This document shows positions 8,177 to 16,627 of a DNA stretch of 64,000 bases, piece after piece. Each line of letters opens with the position of its first letter. The stretch's first letter is position 1. This stretch comes from Lewinellaceae bacterium (lineage in GTDB: Bacteria > Bacteroidota > Bacteroidia > Chitinophagales > Saprospiraceae). The DNA lies in the NCBI GenBank assembly GCA_020636325.1, contig JACJYC010000003.1, positions 1-64,000 on the forward strand. Direction: 5' to 3'. Under the pieces are notes generated by a model. The model saw only the letters and a program-made list of their open reading frames with translations. It did not search any database and was not told the origin of the DNA. The position numbers and the translations under genes were made by a program.

Positions 8177-8534
8177 TGGCGATCACTACCAGGATGACCC
8201 CTGCCCCCTGGCCCAGCAAAACGTACAACGGACCGGGGCAGGCGCCCGTCATGGCCCATCCCAGGCCAAAGACCGTCCCGCCAAGCAGCAATCGCTTTAT
8301 TTCCATTTTCTTGGGGTCAAGCTGCAACGGTTTACCCATCATCGACCTGACGCCCTTTTTCTTCAGCAAATATATGCCAATTGCACCGAATACCACTGCC
8401 GATCCGATGATGCCGAACATATGAAAACTGTCGAAATGGAACATCTCCTGGATGCGGAACCAGGATATGGCTTCCGACTTGGTCATGACCAGGCCGAAAA
8501 GGATGCCTACAGCGAAAAATTTCAGCAATTTCAT
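8121..8534 (-). CDS. PmpA/DUF6691-like YeeE-family membrane protein (half transporter)
   Basis: A 137-residue membrane protein with about four hydrophobic segments and the signature GWAMTGACPGPLYVLLGQGAG, with C99 in the TGACPG loop that is conserved in the YeeE/YedE sulfur-transport family. It pairs with the 199-residue YeeE protein encoded upstream. The arrangement resembles pmpA/pmpB next to persulfide dioxygenase genes in bigR-type operons. It probably moves a sulfur compound such as thiosulfate or persulfide across the inner membrane (inference). Confidence 0.85.
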   Translation of the reverse strand: MKLLKFFAVGILFGLVMTKSEAISWFRIQEMFHFDSFHMFGIIGSAVVFGAIGIYLLKKKGVRSMMGKPLQLDPKKMEIKRLLLGGTVFGLGWAMTGACPGPLYVLLGQGAGVILVVIASAIFGAYMYGVFKARLPH

Positions 8535-8633
8535 GGCGCCTCCTTGGTTTTAATATACACTGACGGACAAGATTGAACAATTCAAAAATGCCCTGTGCAT
8601 GGTTTGGGCCCCATTCGGTTCTCGGGGTCAACG

Positions 8634-9233
8634 CTAAAGCTTCAGGATCAGCGGGAGCAGCAAATGGGTCATGAGCAGGCCGCCGATAAAAAATCCGATC
8701 ACAGCCACCAGGGACGGCAACTGCAGGTTGGCCAGGCCGCTGATGCCGTGCCCGGAAGTGCAACCGCCGGCCCAGCGGGAGCCGAAACCGATCAGGAAGC
8801 CGCCGCCGACCATCAGGATCAAGCCTTTCAGCGTGGCCAGACTGGCAAAATTGAACAACTCGCCCGGCAGGAACCCCAGCCCTTCGGCCTTGGTTTCCGG
8901 GGTTTTTACCCCTATTTTCTGCAAAGCTTCAACGGTAGCCTGCGCGATCCTCACCGGTTCATCGGCAGGCAACAGGTATACGGCGATGAAACCACCGGCA
9001 ACCGACCCGCCGATGAAGGTCAGGAGCCAGTTATAGCGCCGCCAGTCAAAATTGAAATAACTCACCTTGCGGCCGGCGCCCGCTATGCTGCACAGGGTTT
9101 CGAACGACCGGGAAACCCCGAACCGTTCTCCAAACCAAAGCAGCAGGAACATGATACCCGCGATGACCGCGCCGGAAACCGCCCAATGCCAGGGCTGACT
9201 CACAATTGAAATTACATCCCTGAGGAATTCCAT
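8634..9233 (-). CDS. YeeE/YedE-family sulfur transporter (PmpB-like half)
   Basis: A 199-residue inner-membrane protein of the YeeE/YedE (TsuA-related) family. C158 sits in the hallmark GGCTSGHGISGL motif. An N-terminal segment (AGIMFLLLWFGERFGVSRSFETLCSIAG) carries a second cysteine at 47. YeeE proteins pass thiosulfate by relaying it between cysteines; whether this one carries thiosulfate is inferred. It lies between trx and the PmpA-like partner in one operon. Confidence 0.88.
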   Translation of the reverse strand: MEFLRDVISIVSQPWHWAVSGAVIAGIMFLLLWFGERFGVSRSFETLCSIAGAGRKVSYFNFDWRRYNWLLTFIGGSVAGGFIAVYLLPADEPVRIAQATVEALQKIGVKTPETKAEGLGFLPGELFNFASLATLKGLILMVGGGFLIGFGSRWAGGCTSGHGISGLANLQLPSLVAVIGFFIGGLLMTHLLLPLILKL

Positions 9234-9328
9234 AACTATCGGTTAGGGTAATGTTAGGTCAACGCTATTTCCCGGTCAAATACAGGAATCCGCAGCATTC
9301 CTTTCGGCATTGCTGCGGATCGGTAACC

Positions 9329-9643
9329 TTAGTTGTTCTTTGCGTACTGGTTGATCACCTGGGTAAGGCTGTAGGCCGACTGCATGCCGGATTGCCGCCA
9401 CTTGACCTCTCCGTCCTGGAACAGGATGAACGTCGGCACCCCCCTGATCTGGAAATGATTGGCCACTCCGGGATTCTTGTCCACGTCAATCTTCACAATG
9501 CGGGCCTTCTCTCCGATACTGGAAGCCACCTCTTTCAGAATAGGCGCCATTGCCTTGCACGGACCGCACCATTCGGCGCTGAAGTCGACCAATACGGGCG
9601 TCGGCGTATTGATCAGGTCCTGAAATGACAGTTTCTTTTCCAT
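9329..9643 (-). CDS. Thioredoxin
   Basis: A 104-residue thioredoxin with the classical active site WCGPC (C26, C29), the VDFSAEWCGPCK context and the cis-proline segment GVPTF. The frame is open much further upstream, but the thioredoxin fold begins at ATG 9643 (MEKKLSFQDL), so that start was chosen. There is no signal peptide, so it is cytoplasmic. Lying between a persulfide dioxygenase-rhodanese and a YeeE transporter, it probably reduces persulfides or the rhodanese products. Confidence 0.93.
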   Translation of the reverse strand: MEKKLSFQDLINTPTPVLVDFSAEWCGPCKAMAPILKEVASSIGEKARIVKIDVDKNPGVANHFQIRGVPTFILFQDGEVKWRQSGMQSAYSLTQVINQYAKNN

Positions 9644-9687
9644 TTTTTCAATCCTTATGGTTAAACCTTGAAGAAGGTTTTGATTTA

Positions 9688-11142
9688 CTAAAGTGCGGAC
9701 TGCACCGCCTGGTCCAGGACTTCCTGGTCGATGGTCGTCGGGCAGGCGTATGCCGATTTGGGCAGGGCGGTGTTTTCCAGGTCCTTCCAGCCGTTGGCCA
9801 CATCGATCACCTGATCGAAGCCGCGCGCTTTGAGGATCGAGGCGGCTACCATTGAGCGGTAACCGCTGCGGCAATGGAGGTAGTAAGTGTCTCCCCGCTT
9901 GAGTTTGCCCATATTGTTGTTGATATAATCCAGCGGGTAATTGACCGCATCCAGGAGGTGCTGCGAAACGAATTCCGAGGGCTTGCGCACATCGAGGATG
10001 TTCAGGTCGGCGCCGGCCAGATTGTACCGGTGCTCCAATTCAGCTGCGGAGATCGATTCGATCGAAGCGGCTGCTTTGCCGGCTGCTTTCCAGGCGTTGA
10101 TCCCGCCTTCGAGATAACCCAGCGTGTTGTCATAACCTACGCGGGCCAGGCGGGTGACCGTTTCTTCCGCCCTGCCTTCCGGCGCCACGATCAGGATAGG
10201 CTGCTGCAGATCAACGATCAGGGCGCCTACCCAGGGGGCGAAGCTGCCGTCCAGGCCGATAAAGATGGACCCGGGCACGTGGCCCGCTGCAAAATCTTCG
10301 ACGGGACGGACATCGAGGACGAGTGCATCCTCTTGCGCCATGACCGTTTCAAAAGCTTCCGGGTTCAAGGCTATGGCGCCTTTTTCCAATACCTTGTCAA
10401 AACTCTGATAGCCCGATTTATTCATCATGGCGTTCTTGGCAAAATATTGCGGGGGCGGCGTCAGGCCTGCGGTAACTTCCCGGATGAACTCATCCCGGGT
10501 CATGTCGGCACGCAGTGCGTAATTGGTTTTTTTCTGATCCCCGAGGTATCCCCAGGTATCGGAGCTGAGGTTTTTGCCGCATGCGGAACCTGCGCCGTGG
10601 GCCGGATAAACGATCACATCATCCGCCAGGGGCATGATCTTGTTGCGAAGGCTGTCAAACAGGAAACCCGCCAGGTCTTCGCGCGTGATCTTGCCCTGTT
10701 TGATGGCCAGGTCAGGGCGGCCTACATCGCCGAGGAACAGCGTGTCGCCGGTGAAGATGGCATAATCTTTTCCGGATTCGTCCCGAAGCAGGTAAGTCGT
10801 GCTTTCCATGGTATGGCCGGGCGTATGCAGCACTTTGAAGGTGACCTTGCCGAGGCGGATCTCTTCGCCGTCCCTGGCCTTGCGGACTTCATAATCCGGT
10901 TCGGCGTTGGGTCCGTATACGATTGCAGCGCCTGTCTTTTTGGCCAGGTCTACGTGCCCGGAAACAAAATCGGCGTGAAAATGCGTTTCAAAGATGTATT
11001 TGAGATTAGCGCCCGTTTCCATCAGTTTTTCCAGGTAAGGCCTGGTTTCGCGCAACGGATCTATGATTACGGCTTCGCCTTCGCTTTCGATGTAGTAGGC
11101 CGCCTCTGCCAGGCAGCCGGTATAAATTTGCTCTACCTTCAT
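9688..11142 (-). CDS. CstB-like persulfide dioxygenase-rhodanese fusion, copy 1
   Basis: A 484-residue cytoplasmic protein. Residues ~1-250 are an ETHE1-type metallo-beta-lactamase fold: the iron-binding histidines lie in THFHADFVSGH (H54, H56, H63), H110 in HTPGHTMEST, and an aspartate in GDTLFLGDVGRPD. A rhodanese-like domain without catalytic cysteine follows (~265-365), then an active-type rhodanese with C424 in HCRSGYRS. This architecture matches CstB, which oxidises persulfides to sulfite and moves sulfane sulfur to make thiosulfate. The start at ATG 11142 was chosen by alignment with copy 2. It heads the long unit running through trx, yeeE, pmpA, porin, crp and cydAB. Confidence 0.92.
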   Translation of the reverse strand: MKVEQIYTGCLAEAAYYIESEGEAVIIDPLRETRPYLEKLMETGANLKYIFETHFHADFVSGHVDLAKKTGAAIVYGPNAEPDYEVRKARDGEEIRLGKVTFKVLHTPGHTMESTTYLLRDESGKDYAIFTGDTLFLGDVGRPDLAIKQGKITREDLAGFLFDSLRNKIMPLADDVIVYPAHGAGSACGKNLSSDTWGYLGDQKKTNYALRADMTRDEFIREVTAGLTPPPQYFAKNAMMNKSGYQSFDKVLEKGAIALNPEAFETVMAQEDALVLDVRPVEDFAAGHVPGSIFIGLDGSFAPWVGALIVDLQQPILIVAPEGRAEETVTRLARVGYDNTLGYLEGGINAWKAAGKAAASIESISAAELEHRYNLAGADLNILDVRKPSEFVSQHLLDAVNYPLDYINNNMGKLKRGDTYYLHCRSGYRSMVAASILKARGFDQVIDVANGWKDLENTALPKSAYACPTTIDQEVLDQAVQSAL

Positions 11143-11206
11143 GTTTTTATTGGTTAGAATCAAAAAAATTGGATGCTTTATTTGCCTTTACCGGCATTTA
11201 CAGATA

Positions 11207-11251
11207 CAAAATTAAACCATCCCGAAACCAATGTCAGTGATGTGCATCACA
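11207..11251 (-). promoter_or_regulatory. Crp-type operator and -7 box for the cstB1-cydB unit
   Basis: AGTGA-TGTGCA-TCACA at 11236-11251, centre 11243.5. A perfect TAnnTTTG box (TAATTTTG, minus strand 11214 to 11207) begins 29.5 bp from that centre, placing the site near -41.5. Confidence 0.85.
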
Positions 11252-11296
11252 TACGCACAGTTTTCTCGAATTCCCGTTCAAGGACCGGCCGGATGG

Positions 11297-11330
11297 AAAA
11301 AAAAACGGGGCAAATCGCGTGATCTGCCCC
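11297..11330 (-). terminator. Rho-independent terminator after cstB copy 2
   Basis: On the minus strand GGGGCA-GATCACGCGATT-TGCCCC (stem 11325-11330 with 11307-11312, extended by an inner ATC/GAT pairing) is followed by a run of nine T. It separates the cstB2 gene from the cstB1 promoter. Confidence 0.88.
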
Positions 11331-11383
11331 TTTTGAACCAATTCTTTCTCTGATTCTAACCTATCCAGTATGTCAACGGGGTT

Positions 11384-12796
11384 TTACAACTCCGTTAATT
11401 GCTCTACAAATTCGGTGCGTTTCAGCGGTGTTTCAACAAGCGCTTTATAGCCGCCGCGCACATTGACGACCTGTTCAAATCCGCGGGTCTTGAGGATCGA
11501 AGCCGCTACGACAGACCGGTAGCCGGATGCGCAATAGATGTAATAGGTCTTGTTGCGATCGATCGTGCTCATGTTGCGGTTGATGAAGTCCAGCGGGAAG
11601 TTGAAAGCGCCTACCAGGTGTTCGGCGTTGTATTCGCTGGCTTTGCGAACGTCCATCACGGAGAGGTTCTTGCCGTCGAAATGCTGCGCCAGCTGGGTAG
11701 CGTCCATTTCGTTGATGGTATCGACATCTCCGCCGGCAGCTGTCCAGGCTTCAAAACCGCCTTCGAGGTAGCCGATCGGGTTGTCATAGCCTACGCGCGA
11801 CAATCTGGTCACCACCTCATCTTCGCGGCCGGGTTCGGCTACAAACAGGATGGGCGTTTTCAGGTCCTGGATCAGGGCGCCTACCCACATGGCAAAGCTG
11901 CCGTCGACACCGATGAACACGGAGCCGGGGATGAACCCTTTGGCGAATTTTTCCTGCGGACGGGTATCGATCACCAGGGCGTCTTCGGCTTCCCAGGCCG
12001 TTTTGAATTCGCGGACATTGAGGGCCTGCAGGCCGCGGCGGCGTATATCCTCGATGCTGTCGTAGCCCATTTTGTTCATCATCGCGTTTTTGGGGAAATA
12101 TTGCGGCGGTTCGACGAGGCCTGTCGTGACTTCCTTGACGAATTCATCACGGGTCATATCCGGGCGAAGGGCGTAATTCAGTTTTTTCTGGTCGCCGAGG
12201 TAGCTCCAGGTATCCTTGCTCATTTTTTTACCGCATGCCGAACCGGCGCCGTGGCCGGGATACACCAGCACGTCGTCAGCCAGCGGCATGATGCGGTTGC
12301 GAAGGCTGTCGAACAGGAATCCGGCCAGGTCTTCCCGGGTGATTTCACCGGCTTTGATGGCCAGGTCCGGACGGCCTACATCGCCGAGGAACAGCGTGTC
12401 GCCCGTAAAGATGGCGTAGTCCTTGCCGTTTTCGTCCTTGAGCAGGAAAGTGGTGCTTTCCATGGTATGGCCGGGGGTATGCAGGACCTGAATCCTGACT
12501 TTCCCGATTTTCAGTTCCTCATTATCTTTGGCAACATGGGCGTTAAAATTCGGCTTGGCAGTCGGGCCGTAAACGATGGTCGCGCCGGTTTGTTTGGCCA
12601 GGTCGAGGTGACCCGATACGAAGTCGGCGTGGAAGTGGGTTTCCAATACGTACTTGATCTTGGCGCCGTCCGCTTCAGCTCTTTCAATATAAGGTTCGGT
12701 TTCACGCAAGGGGTCAATAATGGCAGCTTCGCCATTGCTTTCAATATAATAAGCGGCTTCAGCCAGGCATCCGGTATAGATTTGTTCAACTTTCAT
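11384..12796 (-). CDS. CstB-like persulfide dioxygenase-rhodanese fusion, copy 2
   Basis: A 470-residue close paralogue of the neighbour, with the same order: metallo-beta-lactamase dioxygenase domain (THFHADFVSGH, HTPGHTMEST, GDTLFLGDVGRPD), a rhodanese-like domain without cysteine, and a rhodanese with C422 in YCASGYRS. The active loop differs from copy 1 (CASGYRS against CRSGYRS), which may mean a different acceptor. It is transcribed alone: its own Crp-type promoter lies upstream and a strong terminator follows. Expected to turn glutathione-like or other low-molecular-weight persulfides into sulfite. Confidence 0.92.
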   Translation of the reverse strand: MKVEQIYTGCLAEAAYYIESNGEAAIIDPLRETEPYIERAEADGAKIKYVLETHFHADFVSGHLDLAKQTGATIVYGPTAKPNFNAHVAKDNEELKIGKVRIQVLHTPGHTMESTTFLLKDENGKDYAIFTGDTLFLGDVGRPDLAIKAGEITREDLAGFLFDSLRNRIMPLADDVLVYPGHGAGSACGKKMSKDTWSYLGDQKKLNYALRPDMTRDEFVKEVTTGLVEPPQYFPKNAMMNKMGYDSIEDIRRRGLQALNVREFKTAWEAEDALVIDTRPQEKFAKGFIPGSVFIGVDGSFAMWVGALIQDLKTPILFVAEPGREDEVVTRLSRVGYDNPIGYLEGGFEAWTAAGGDVDTINEMDATQLAQHFDGKNLSVMDVRKASEYNAEHLVGAFNFPLDFINRNMSTIDRNKTYYIYCASGYRSVVAASILKTRGFEQVVNVRGGYKALVETPLKRTEFVEQLTEL

Positions 12797-12839
12797 GTTT
12801 AATTGGTTTTATGTTAGCAAATTTCTAATTCCGTGATGG

Positions 12840-12885
12840 CAAAGTTACACCCCTTGCCAGGCCGGTTTTTGTGAAAAGGATCACA
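12840..12885 (-). promoter_or_regulatory. Crp-type operator and -7 box for cstB2
   Basis: TGTGA-AAAGGA-TCACA at 12870-12885 is a perfect palindrome. TAACTTTG (minus strand 12847 to 12840) is a perfect TAnnTTTG box, its first T 30.5 bp from the operator centre, one base more than in the sister promoters. Confidence 0.85.
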
Positions 12886-12891
12886 ATGATA

Positions 12892-12930
12892 GGTGATTTT
12901 TGTCATCCCGGATGGGTGACATTTGTCATT
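12892..12930. promoter_or_regulatory. Two near-palindromes in phase with the cstB2 operator
   Basis: GGTGA-TTTTTG-TCATC (12892-12907) and GGTGA-CATTTG-TCATT (12915-12930) follow the perfect operator at 22- and 23-bp intervals, about two helical turns each. They may be low-affinity sites for the same regulator. Confidence 0.5.
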
Positions 12931-13046
12931 CCGGGCGATCCGGTCGCCGATCTTGCAGACCGGCCGAAGCGTTTTTAGCTGTAAATAAAGGGCTTGCACA
13001 AAATCAGGCTTACATCCGCCATAATCACGCCGAATTTACGCATCAT

Positions 13047-13119
13047 CACCCTCTCACCCTCTCACCCTCTCACCTCTCTCACCCTCTCACCTCTCTCACC
13101 CTCTCACCCTCTCCCCCTC
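13047..13119. repeat. Octamer array (CACCCTCT words)
   Basis: Degenerate copies of CACCCTCT fill the space between the divergent cstB2 and porin promoters and end at the first base of the porin operator. Unlike most arrays in the window this one is not next to a stop codon. The rest of 12931-13046 holds nothing recognisable. Confidence 0.85.
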
Positions 13120-13164
13120 TGTGACCCGGATCACCGTCCACGCATCGCTCCGCCCCTAATTTTG
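13120..13164 (+). promoter_or_regulatory. Crp-type operator and -7 box for the porin at 13187
   Basis: TGTGA-CCCGGA-TCACC at 13120-13135, centre 13127.5. TAATTTTG (13157-13164) is a perfect TAnnTTTG box starting 29.5 bp from the centre. Confidence 0.88.
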
Positions 13165-13186
13165 TCCCGGTTAAAAAAACAAGAAG

Positions 13187-14488
13187 ATGAAAAACAAAGC
13201 CTGGATGCTCTTATTGTTCCTCTCAGCGCCTATATATATAATGGCGCAAGAATCCAATAGTTCGGGTTGGACCAAAAAACTGGAAAGTTTCAAGCTCAAA
13301 ACCAGCGTGGGTTTTCAACTCTGGAGCAGCTACACCTTTGATGAAGCAGTTTACAATTCAAAAACGGGACAATATGACCGGGTGGACAACCGGATGAATG
13401 TCCAGCTGAGGCGTTCGAGGCTTACGTTCAAAGGTCAGCCATATGAGGACCTGCAGTTCAACCTGACGGCCGCGTTTGACCTGGTCGGAAGGGATGTCCT
13501 GGCGGGAACGGAAGCCGGCGCCAACAACGGCAGCTCACCCCAACTCCGGTTGTGGAATGCATACGTACAGTGGCGGGTATTGCACGGTTCGGAAAAGCTC
13601 AACATCGTCGGCGGGTATTTTGTACCGCAATTCGGGCGGGAAAGCATGACGGCTGCTTTGCAGAGCACCTCCATGGAAAAGGCCTGGTCGCAGAATTACC
13701 TGCGCCGCCACCTCACCGGCATAGGCCCCGGGCGCGCCTTCGGCATCAATGCGGGCGGGTTGTTCGCCCATGCTGACAGCAAGCTGACCCTGGGTTATGA
13801 CGCGGGCATTTTCACCCCCGTGTTCGAAGGTTACAGCGGGAATTCGGTCGGTAAACAATACAGCCCGATGCTGACCGGGCGATTGACCGTTCACATCGGC
13901 GACCCGGAATCCAGGACCTATACGGTCAGCCATAAGATCAATTATTTCGGCAAACGCAAAGGCCTTACGATCGGTCTGGCGGGTTCCGCTCAGGGACAGA
14001 CGGACCTTTTCAAGGCCAATTCCGCCTTGGGTGTAGACGTGCTGCTGAACCTCGGCCACCTCACGCTCGACGGAGACTGGAGCCGCCTGGTCCGGAAAGG
14101 CCACGAGGATGCCACCGATGTCAGTCGCGACTTTACCGTAAACGCCGGTACGGGCTATATCCGGATGGGATACAATATCTACCTCAAAAACGGCTACGTA
14201 CTGGAACCGCTGGCCATGTTTGTTCGCTACAACGGCGAAACGGATGCCCAGGCCCAGGCAGATGCCGCTTCCGTGAAATCCCCGTCCGGCGAAGAGCAGA
14301 TCATCGACCTCGGGGTGAACCTCTTTTTCAATCCCGACCTGAAACTCTCCCTGCACTATACTTTGCGGGACGCCGCCCCGGGCGCAGCCGGCAACGGCGC
14401 TACGGTGAACAACTACTTTACGCAGGACGGCGTCGGGGCGATCCATCGCGGTGACTGGCTGGGGCTGGGGTTGGTGGCGATATTTTGA
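13187..14488 (+). CDS. OprP/OprO-like outer membrane porin
   Basis: A 433-residue predicted beta-barrel with an N-terminal signal peptide (MKNKAWMLLLFLSAPIYIMA, cleavage near AQ). Shared blocks with the porin at 6821 include NNGSSP, GYFVPQFGRES, STSMEKA, GIGPGR..GINAGG and WLGLGLVAIF at the C-terminus. The family includes phosphate- and pyrophosphate-selective porins. The Crp-type operator directly upstream ties this copy to the sulfur regulon, so an anionic sulfur substrate is a reasonable guess. The stop codon lies inside the first unit of a TTGATCTG-type array. Confidence 0.88.
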   Translation: MKNKAWMLLLFLSAPIYIMAQESNSSGWTKKLESFKLKTSVGFQLWSSYTFDEAVYNSKTGQYDRVDNRMNVQLRRSRLTFKGQPYEDLQFNLTAAFDLVGRDVLAGTEAGANNGSSPQLRLWNAYVQWRVLHGSEKLNIVGGYFVPQFGRESMTAALQSTSMEKAWSQNYLRRHLTGIGPGRAFGINAGGLFAHADSKLTLGYDAGIFTPVFEGYSGNSVGKQYSPMLTGRLTVHIGDPESRTYTVSHKINYFGKRKGLTIGLAGSAQGQTDLFKANSALGVDVLLNLGHLTLDGDWSRLVRKGHEDATDVSRDFTVNAGTGYIRMGYNIYLKNGYVLEPLAMFVRYNGETDAQAQADAASVKSPSGEEQIIDLGVNLFFNPDLKLSLHYTLRDAAPGAAGNGATVNNYFTQDGVGAIHRGDWLGLGLVAIF

Positions 14489-14538
14489 TGTTGATCTGTT
14501 GATCTGTTGATTCGGGGATCTGTTGATTCGGGGATTTG
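14486..14538. repeat. TTGATCTG-type array beginning at the porin stop codon
   Basis: About seven units (TTGATG, TTGATCTG twice, TTGATTCG, GGGATCTG, and so on). The first unit contains the TGA stop. Further on, 14669-14727 holds a separate array of AACCAATC/AAATAAAC words; 14539-14668 shows nothing recognisable. Confidence 0.8.
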
Positions 14539-14668
14539 AGAGACCGATCAAATGAGGTCGTTTAATACAGTGTTTTTCCGCGAAGCAACAAAGAGACAAA
14601 GTATTGATTTTAAACATTTTGCACATTTCCAAAACCCTGTTGACATAAAATCTTGAACGGTCCCGTTC

Positions 14669-14727
14669 AAATAAACAAATAAACAAATCAACCAATCAAC
14701 CAATCAACCCATAAACCAATAACCAAA
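14669..14727. repeat. Array of AACCAATCA/AAATAAAC words
   Basis: Low-complexity run of short words between the porin and SulP genes, ending just before the Crp-type site at 14737. Confidence 0.7.
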
Positions 14728-14736
14728 TCCCCCCTG

Positions 14737-14781
14737 TGTAACCGACATCACTGACTGCAAAGGTTCCGCCCCCTAACTTTG
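14737..14781 (+). promoter_or_regulatory. Crp-type operator and -7 box for SulP copy 1
   Basis: TGTAA-CCGACA-TCACT at 14737-14752 departs from the palindrome at one position of each half. TAACTTTG (14774-14781), a perfect TAnnTTTG box, begins 29.5 bp from its centre, the same geometry as the stronger sites. Confidence 0.75.
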
Positions 14782-14808
14782 CACCCCAATACCTATCATT
14801 TCGCCAAA

Positions 14809-16539
14809 ATGAAGATCAAACAGCATATTCCTGCCCTGGATTGGTTGCCCAATTACAAAAAAGAATGGTTATCCGGCGATCTTTCCGCCGGCCTGACCGT
14901 TGGTGTGATGCTCATTCCCCAGGGGATGGCTTATTCCATGCTGGCGGGTTTGCCGCCGATCCACGGGTTGTATGCGGTGACGATCCCGCTGGTGTTGTAC
15001 GCCTTGTTCGGCACTTCGCGGCAATTGGCGGTAGGTCCCGTCGCCATGGTTTCCCTGCTGACGGCAGCGGGCATCGGCGCACTCAAGCCCGACAACCTGG
15101 AGACCTACCTGCTCATGGCCCTGACGCTGGCCTTCATGGTAGGGGCCGTGCAATTCCTGATGGGTGCTTTCCGCCTTGGTTTTCTGGTCAATTTCCTGTC
15201 GCACCCGGTCATCAGCGGGTTCACTTCGGCTGCCGCCATCATCATCGGCCTAAGCCAGTTGAAACACCTGCTGGGCATCAAGATCCCCAACAGCGAGCAC
15301 GCCTATGAAATCGTCGGGTCGGTGGCGCAGCATATCGGCGAAACCAACCTGGTCACCTTCGGGATTGGGATTGCCGCCATTCTTGTCATTAAGAATATAA
15401 AAAAACTGCACAAGGCCATACCCGGGGCATTGGTCGCCGTTATTCTGGGTATTCTCGCCGTTTGGGGTTTCGGATTGGTGGATCAGGGCGTAAAAATCGT
15501 AGGAACCGTTCCTTCCGGGTTACCCGGGTTTTCGGTTCCGTCCTTCGATCCGGCCTACTGGCAGGCGCTGATCCCCGCGACGCTGACCATTTCACTGGTC
15601 GGATTCATGGAAAGTTTTGCCGTAGCCAAAGCCATCCAGGCCAAACACAAGGATTACCAGGTGGACGCCAACCAGGAGCTAATCGGGTTGGGCGTAGCCA
15701 ATTTCGGCGCGGCCTTTTTCCAGAGTTATCCGGTGACCGGCGGGTTTTCCCGAACAGCGGTCAACGACCAGGCCGGCGCCCGGTCCGGACTAGCCGGCAT
15801 CATCAGCGCGGGGCTGATCGTACTGACCCTGCTGTTCCTGACACCGTTGTTCTATTACCTGCCCAATTCGGTGCTGGCGGCCGTGATCCTGGTAGCCGTT
15901 GCAGGCCTGATCGATCACAAGGAAGCCGTCCGGCTGTGGCGCAATGACCGGGCTGACTTCTGGATGCTGCTGGCCACATTTATTGTCACCTTGCTGCTTG
16001 GGATCGAAAAAGGGATCGGGGCCGGCGTATTGTTGTCGCTGGGCGTGGTGATTTACCGATCGACCCGGCCGCACGTTGCCGAACTGGCCAAGGTACCGGG
16101 TTCGCCGTTCTACCGGAATGTGGACCGGTTTCCCAACCTTGAGGAGCGCCCCGACCTGCTGGTCGTCCGGTTTGACGGCCCGCTCTATTTTGCCAACGTC
16201 AATTATTTCAACGATAAACTGGCCGAGCTCACGGCTGCCAAAGGCGGAGCGCTTCGGCTCATCGTCCTCAACGCCGAAAGTATCAGTCACCTCGACAGCA
16301 GCGCCGTCCACGCTCTTGAAGAATGGGTAAAAGGGTGCCGCAACCGGGGCGTACAGGTGTTTTTCACCAGCGTCATAGGGCCTGTCCGGGATGCCCTGAA
16401 CAAGTGGGGCCTTACCCCCGCCATCGGAGAGGACAGCTTTTTCATGAGCAATCAACAGGCAGTGGATGCTTTTGATAATTCTTCGGTGCATAAAGATGCG
16501 GTTCGGGATTATAAGGAGTATTTGTTGCAGGCGAATTGA
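14809..16539 (+). CDS. SulP-family anion transporter with STAS domain, copy 1
   Basis: A 576-residue inner-membrane protein. The N-terminal signature PNYKKEWLSGDLSAGLTVG and GVMLIPQGMAYSMLAGLPPIHGLY mark the SLC26/SulP core of ~12-14 membrane segments; a cytoplasmic STAS domain follows from ~440 (DLLVVRFDGPLYFANVNYF...HLDSSAVHALE). ATG 14809 is chosen because the -7 box ends at 14781. Family members carry sulfate, bicarbonate or other anions. In this regulon, removal of sulfate or sulfite made from sulfide is plausible, but direction and substrate cannot be read from the sequence. The stop codon opens a GTGAGAGG array. Confidence 0.9.
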   Translation: MKIKQHIPALDWLPNYKKEWLSGDLSAGLTVGVMLIPQGMAYSMLAGLPPIHGLYAVTIPLVLYALFGTSRQLAVGPVAMVSLLTAAGIGALKPDNLETYLLMALTLAFMVGAVQFLMGAFRLGFLVNFLSHPVISGFTSAAAIIIGLSQLKHLLGIKIPNSEHAYEIVGSVAQHIGETNLVTFGIGIAAILVIKNIKKLHKAIPGALVAVILGILAVWGFGLVDQGVKIVGTVPSGLPGFSVPSFDPAYWQALIPATLTISLVGFMESFAVAKAIQAKHKDYQVDANQELIGLGVANFGAAFFQSYPVTGGFSRTAVNDQAGARSGLAGIISAGLIVLTLLFLTPLFYYLPNSVLAAVILVAVAGLIDHKEAVRLWRNDRADFWMLLATFIVTLLLGIEKGIGAGVLLSLGVVIYRSTRPHVAELAKVPGSPFYRNVDRFPNLEERPDLLVVRFDGPLYFANVNYFNDKLAELTAAKGGALRLIVLNAESISHLDSSAVHALEEWVKGCRNRGVQVFFTSVIGPVRDALNKWGLTPAIGEDSFFMSNQQAVDAFDNSSVHKDAVRDYKEYLLQAN

Positions 16540-16540
16540 G

Positions 16541-16596
16541 AGAGAGTGAGAGGGTGAGAGGGTGAGAGGGGGTGAGGGGGTGAGAGGGTGAGAGTC
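16541..16596. repeat. Octamer array (GTGAGAGG) at the SulP stop codon
   Basis: About seven units of GTGAGAGG/GTGAGGGG, starting with the TGA stop codon itself. It is the reverse-complement word of the arrays at 1632 and 13047. Confidence 0.85.
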
Positions 16597-16627
16597 CGAC
16601 TTCGCCTGCGGCTTCGTCGGATGGAAG

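Noticed and set aside
9644..9874. N-terminal extension of the thioredoxin
   Set aside because: The extra residues read antisense-like Arg/Pro/Gly-rich sequence and overlap the CstB gene; the thioredoxin fold starts at 9643.
16541..16627. Possible rho-independent terminator after SulP1
   Set aside because: The stretch is a GTGAGAGG word array without a clear stem or T-run.
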